Below, in pieces: positions 15,947 to 18,564 of a DNA stretch of 18,564 nt. The stretch is taken from NCBI GenBank assembly GCA_021812825.1, contig JAKAMO010000054.1, positions 1-18,564 of the forward strand, given 5' to 3'. Source of the DNA: a bacterium. Its GTDB lineage: Bacteria > Elusimicrobiota > Elusimicrobia > Elusimicrobiales > UBA9959. Each line of letters starts with the position of its first letter. Within the stretch, counting starts at the first letter, position 1. A program made the position numbers and the translations under genes. The notes beneath the pieces were generated by a model. That model was not told where the DNA came from, did no database searches, and saw nothing but the letters and a program-made list of their open reading frames with translations.

Positions 15947-15980
15947 GCCCCGGCCCGCCGGGGCTGGTTTAGCCCGTTTT
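15947..15980 (+). terminator. Overlapping terminator-like hairpins after the response regulator
   Basis: GCCCCGG (15947-15953) pairs with CCGGGGC (15958-15964) around a four-base loop. A second hairpin, GGGCT (15961-15965) with AGCCC (15971-15975), is followed by GTTTT. The two share bases and cannot form together. Either could end the response regulator transcript, the second having the better T tract. Confidence 0.45.
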
Positions 15981-16051
15981 GGCTATGTTTTCAGCTACCG
16001 GTTGTCCACCCATCCGCCCGTCGTAAAACCTCCGCGAAAATGACGCCAGCG

Positions 16052-16071
16052 AGATTGACAATGGTCAATCT
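16052..16071. promoter_or_regulatory. Perfect inverted repeat, candidate operator
   Basis: AGATTGAC (16052-16059), four bases AATG, and GTCAATCT (16064-16071) are perfect inverted repeats. The core TTGAC-N4-GTCAA has the shape of CRP/FNR-superfamily binding sites and, from memory, is close to sites described for HcpR-type regulators. It covers the -35 box of the promoter at 16055-16083, so a bound protein would most simply repress it. The regulator is not identified. Confidence 0.55.
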
Positions 16072-16083
16072 GCGGCCTATACT
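16055..16083 (+). promoter_or_regulatory. Near-consensus sigma-70 promoter
   Basis: TTGACA (16055-16060), a 17-base spacer and TATACT (16078-16083) match the vegetative promoter consensus in 11 of 12 positions with ideal spacing. The expected transcription start is about 16090. It would drive the short unit ending at the terminator near 16262 and, by read-through, the genes beyond. Confidence 0.75.
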
Positions 16084-16089
16084 ATTTTC

Positions 16090-16262
16090 CGGAATAATAT
16101 AGCGGGGCGAAGTCCTTCGATATGATAAAGCAGCATCTGGTTTAGTTTAAGCGGCAACTTTACTGGTTGGGGGCGGGAGAATGGATGCAGGCGTGCGTCT
16201 GCGGAAAAAGAAAGCTTCTCTGGCACCGGGGCAAATACCCCGGGCCGGAGAGGCTGTTTTTA
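16090..16262 (+). ncRNA. Candidate small RNA or terminator-controlled leader
   Basis: This is the stretch between the predicted start of the 16055 promoter and the end of the strong terminator, about 170 nt. Inside it GCATCT (16133-16138) can pair with GGATGC (16183-16188). Alternatively GCAGGC (16187-16192) can pair with GCGTCTGC bases 16197-16202 to form a local hairpin. These two pairings share bases and so are alternatives. No match to a known RNA family (6S, SRP, c-di-GMP, TPP, cobalamin or SAM riboswitches) could be recognised by eye. It may be a free-standing small RNA, or a leader whose terminator controls the gene at 16319. This call rests on promoter plus terminator only. Confidence 0.4.
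16213..16261 (+). terminator. Long, strong intrinsic terminator
   Basis: Twelve bases at 16213-16224 pair with 16244-16255 (two G-U pairs), continue after one bulged A (16225) as CCGGGG (16226-16231) with CCCCGG (16238-16243), and close on a six-base loop. GTTTTT follows at 16256-16261. An 18-pair stem plus T tract is a textbook terminator. The A-rich bases before it (16205-16213) mean it might also work on the - strand. Confidence 0.8.
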
Positions 16263-16270
16263 TCGGTGCA

Positions 16271-16293
16271 GTCAAAAATCAAGACCTGACCCC
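16271..16293. repeat. REP/RAYT-associated-like repeat sequence at the composition border
   Basis: The segment contains AATCAAGACCTGACCCC. From memory, sequences with this CAAGACCTGACCCC core (GGGGTCAGGTCTTG on the other strand) are scattered in many genomes near IS200-like REP-associated transposases. No second copy and no transposase was found in the window. It marks where high-GC sequence gives way to low-GC genes, as expected at the edge of an insertion. Confidence 0.4.
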
Positions 16294-16318
16294 TTTGCCC
16301 CCGGGAGAGCGGGAGAGT

Positions 16319-17269
16319 ATGATAATGAATATGAAATCTAAATTATTAATGTCATTAAGCTTTGTCTTGTGCTTTGTTGCGGTTCTCCCTATAGTCAAAG
16401 CGGAACAGGGCAACCTTGATATCAATGACCAACAGGTTGCATCCAAAAAGGCGGATGTTTCCTTGAAACAGCTGGATGAAGCAAGGACAGGGAAGGAATG
16501 GGACGGTGCATTGAGAAACATGGAGCCGGTTAGTAAGGAAAACAGGAGCTTATTGCAATCGTACGTTGATAACGCGAAACATGATGGACGTAAGCGGTTT
16601 AAGGTCTTTCGAGCTTTGCTTGATTCCGCATCTAATGAGGATAAACAAAAAGCGATCAATGAAAAATTCCAATCTGAAAAGGATGTCGATTTTCGTGTCA
16701 GCTTGATGCAGGAAATGGGGCGCGAAAAATCCAGCGTTTTTGCAAAACAATTGTCGGATACTTTGAAAAATGAAAAAGAGCTCCCTTTTGTCAGGGTATC
16801 TGCTGGTTTAGCCCTTGCTGTGCGAGGAGATTCCTCTGGTAAAGCTTTGGCGCTAAAGTCAGTAAAAGAGGCATCCTCCTACAAGGACTTTGCTATGCAG
16901 ACTCTTGCAGTAATGAAAGCTACTGATGTAATCCCAGAATTAACAAGCGAAATGAACGGTTCTACGGATTATGGGAAAAAGAATAGTTGCCGGTTGGGGA
17001 TTCTTCGCATACAATTGGCAACAACAGAACTTTCTGGACGATATAACCTTCTTACAAACGCGATTCGTGAGGATGGGTATTTTGAGGCAGCCCAATGGGC
17101 GACAAAACGTCTTGCTGAAATAGGTGGTAATGAGGCAGCTCAGTTCTTTGTGGATCTTGTTAAAAGCGGAAAGTTCCCCGCTCGACAATTCGGTCATGAC
17201 GGATTAATGTTAGGTGTGGAAAACGGGCACTGGACCAAGGAGGACGTGTTAAAATGGCTCAAAGAATGA
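16319..17269 (+). CDS. Exported alpha-helical protein, possibly HEAT-like
   Basis: Protein of 316 residues of unknown function. The N-terminus MIMNMKSKLLMSLSFVLCFV then AVLPIVKAEQ is a clear signal peptide with probable cleavage after VKA. The mature part is charged and almost wholly helical, with repeated short helix pairs such as DFRVSLMQEMGREKSSVFAK, LPFVRVSAGLALAVRGD and GYFEAAQWATKRLAEIGGNE that look like degenerate HEAT repeats. An ORF start at 16181 exists, but its first 46 codons run through the terminator and the repeat, so I reject it; 16319, or 16325 with GGAG 9 bases upstream, is better. Codon use is A+T-rich, unlike genes before 16,000, which suggests transfer. The next gene begins inside its last 16 bases, so the two proteins are probably made together and act in the periplasm or envelope. 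Confidence 0.7.
   Translation: MIMNMKSKLLMSLSFVLCFVAVLPIVKAEQGNLDINDQQVASKKADVSLKQLDEARTGKEWDGALRNMEPVSKENRSLLQSYVDNAKHDGRKRFKVFRALLDSASNEDKQKAINEKFQSEKDVDFRVSLMQEMGREKSSVFAKQLSDTLKNEKELPFVRVSAGLALAVRGDSSGKALALKSVKEASSYKDFAMQTLAVMKATDVIPELTSEMNGSTDYGKKNSCRLGILRIQLATTELSGRYNLLTNAIREDGYFEAAQWATKRLAEIGGNEAAQFFVDLVKSGKFPARQFGHDGLMLGVENGHWTKEDVLKWLKE
17238..17243 (+). promoter_or_regulatory. Consensus Shine-Dalgarno for the 17254 gene
   Basis: AGGAGG lies inside the end of the preceding gene, 10 bases before ATG 17254. It favours that start over the in-frame ATG at 17266. Confidence 0.7.
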
Positions 17270-18525
17270 CACAGAATCCTTACGAAAGAAATTTGATGCA
17301 GGCATTTATTCTCTCGTTAATCAATGCTGTTGTTTGGTTTTGGGGGTTGAGCCTTTCTCTATACTTAGTGTATCAGGGTAGTTATGATTTAACTGCTGGT
17401 AGCAGTTACGGTCTCCCATATATAACACTAGCTTGGATTGTCGCGGTAGGTGTTGCACGCTTGGTGTCAAGACCCGTGTGTACGCGATTGTTTGGATATT
17501 ACAACAAGACAGGGTTTGTGATTGCTGGTTTTTTATCTATTCCGCTAGCAGTAATCTTTGCTATTCCGCTAGATTGGATTACACTGCGGAGTGACGGGGC
17601 TAACTTTTTAAATAATATTTTCTATTTTGCTAGCGTTTTTGGACTGTTTCCTGAAGGGTTGCGAGGGTCAAAAACTTATACTGGCCTAATTTTTATATTT
17701 GTTTTCCTTGTTGGTTTTGTGGGATTCTATTTTTCTAGTCGAAAAATAAAAAAAGTATTGGGATTAATTATCCCTTTAATATTGCTGGGGGCGAATTCCA
17801 GTTATTCATATGATGGGTTAACACATGAAAAATATTTGACGGCTGATGCGGTCTCGCTGCTCAATGCGAAATCAGAATTTCCATATTTCGAACTCACACA
17901 CGAGGTTGGTCAGATAATGAATGGCGCATTGCTGGAGGACTCTCCCTCGATTATGGGGCTTTATCATTTTTATCGGCCCACGGATCAGCGCGGCCTATTT
18001 GGTGCCTGGCCTAGCGCCCAGGCACGATTGCAAGGCGACATCACCGCTGGTGGTACAAATTTTATTGAAGAGGCTATAAATAAGTATACGGCAAAGAACA
18101 AAGATGGCGCATATCAAAGCCTAGGACATGTTCTTCACTTGGCTGCCCAGGATATGTTTTCAGTTCCACATGTTTCAGATGATGCCCATCTGATTGTTTA
18201 CAATCAGACCCTTAACTTTGCTCCGGATTCATATGAGCCATGGGTAGAAAACCATTTTGCAGACATAGGAGCCAGTGCGTTCAGTAAAGGAAGTGTTGTT
18301 CCTGTTATTTCTTGGCCACCGTTGGCGCTTTTGCATGTAAATGCTAGAGCAACTTATACAGCGATGCGGATTCCTGGTACCCTGATAAAAGACCAAGCAA
18401 ATCCTGCTTCTGGGGATTTAAGGAATATGTTTCCTGGGCCGGATTCAACCGCGAAGTGCAACACCCTGCTTAAAAACTTCGGCCGGGGTCCTGTAGTCCA
18501 GACATTTCCGCGGCCGTGTGTTTAG
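17254..18525 (+). CDS. Membrane protein with zinc-dependent phospholipase C-like domain
   Basis: Protein of 423 residues. Residues about 14-180 hold five or six hydrophobic segments (around 15-40, 53-71, 86-107, 118-132, 142-160, 168-181); charges (RLVSRP, SSRKIKK) fit five spans with the C-terminus outside. From about residue 186 a soluble domain resembles the zinc-dependent phospholipase C / S1-P1 nuclease fold: LTHEKYLTADA (H191), GALLEDSPSIMGLYHFYRP (E228, D229, H238), and LHLAAQDMFSVPHVSDD (H295, D300, H306), close to the family's 'L-H-x-x-Q-D-x-x-x-P-x-H' line with one extra residue between H and D. Relatives bind two or three zinc ions and hydrolyse phospholipids. Membrane spans before such a domain are unusual. 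Low-GC codon use matches its overlapping partner upstream. The domain call rests on motifs seen by eye; activity is inference. Confidence 0.72.
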   Translation: MAQRMTQNPYERNLMQAFILSLINAVVWFWGLSLSLYLVYQGSYDLTAGSSYGLPYITLAWIVAVGVARLVSRPVCTRLFGYYNKTGFVIAGFLSIPLAVIFAIPLDWITLRSDGANFLNNIFYFASVFGLFPEGLRGSKTYTGLIFIFVFLVGFVGFYFSSRKIKKVLGLIIPLILLGANSSYSYDGLTHEKYLTADAVSLLNAKSEFPYFELTHEVGQIMNGALLEDSPSIMGLYHFYRPTDQRGLFGAWPSAQARLQGDITAGGTNFIEEAINKYTAKNKDGAYQSLGHVLHLAAQDMFSVPHVSDDAHLIVYNQTLNFAPDSYEPWVENHFADIGASAFSKGSVVPVISWPPLALLHVNARATYTAMRIPGTLIKDQANPASGDLRNMFPGPDSTAKCNTLLKNFGRGPVVQTFPRPCV

Positions 18526-18564
18526 CAGATATTCTACTCGTTTTACCTGATCTTTGGTTACCGT

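Larger units (their letters stand above)
15976..16318 (+). other. Gene-free stretch rich in regulatory signals
   Basis: No convincing protein gene lies here. Bases 15976-16051 show nothing I recognise. Bases 16052-16083 hold a palindrome and a sigma-70 promoter, 16090-16262 a possible small RNA or leader ending in a long terminator, and 16271-16293 a repeat-like sequence at the start of the low-GC block. The pieces are listed separately. Confidence 0.7.

Noticed and set aside
16084..16270. 6S RNA, SRP RNA or a known riboswitch
   Set aside because: Conserved elements of these families (such as GGAAGGAAGCAG of SRP RNA or the c-di-GMP and TPP core sequences) are not visible, so only an unnamed candidate RNA is reported.
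16181..16318. Upstream in-frame start for the helical exported protein
   Set aside because: The extra 46 codons cross a strong terminator and a repeat-like sequence, and would bury the signal peptide inside the protein.
1..18564. CRISPR arrays, tRNA or rRNA genes, complete insertion sequences
   Set aside because: No regularly spaced repeats, tRNA-like sequences, rRNA segments or transposase genes were found by reading.

Overview
The window reads as a piece of a GC-rich, probably Gram-negative bacterial chromosome. All 15 supported protein genes lie on the + strand. Bases 1 to about 16,270 are strongly GC-rich, yet their genes often use ATA for isoleucine and AGG for arginine. That mix, with the gene types, makes me think of an uncultured lineage such as Elusimicrobiota. 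This is a weak guess, because no ribosomal or other marker gene is present.

Bases 1-13286 form one tightly packed surface-glycan (O-antigen or exopolysaccharide) operon. Neighbouring genes overlap by a few bases or are separated by at most about 22. In order: a GT4 glycosyltransferase cut by the window start; a class I SAM methyltransferase; a Wzx-type flippase; a zinc-ribbon methyltransferase; a radical SAM/SPASM protein; three GT4 glycosyltransferases; a 974-residue fusion of a glutamine-dependent asparagine-synthase-like amidotransferase with a GT9 (heptosyltransferase-type) glycosyltransferase; a second zinc-ribbon methyltransferase; a WbqC-family protein; and a fourth methyltransferase. 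An intrinsic terminator follows. The genes together fit assembly of a glycan on a lipid carrier, its decoration (methylation, amidation, a radical reaction) and its flipping across the inner membrane. No polymerase (Wzy), initiating phosphoglycosyltransferase or nucleotide-sugar gene is seen here; they may lie upstream.

Bases 13371-15943 hold two single-gene units: an exported two-HKD phospholipase D/cardiolipin-synthase-like protein with a long extra N-terminal region, ended by a UUCG-loop terminator; and an orphan OmpR/PhoB-type response regulator with a TATAAT box just before its start.

Bases 15944-16318 contain no convincing gene but a compact set of signals: terminator-like hairpins, a near-consensus sigma-70 promoter (TTGACA, 17 bp, TATACT) whose -35 box sits inside a perfect inverted repeat (TTGAC-N4-GTCAA core), about 125 bases of potentially structured sequence, and a long intrinsic terminator. 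This looks like a regulated small RNA of about 170 nt or a terminator-controlled leader, and it is the most intriguing non-coding signal in the window.

From about 16,270 on, the base composition drops sharply. At the border lies a sequence that resembles a widespread intergenic repeat I associate with REP/RAYT elements. Two overlapping genes follow: an exported, alpha-helical (HEAT-like) protein and a membrane protein whose C-terminal domain resembles zinc-dependent phospholipase C. This block looks horizontally acquired. The last 39 bases hold nothing recognisable.
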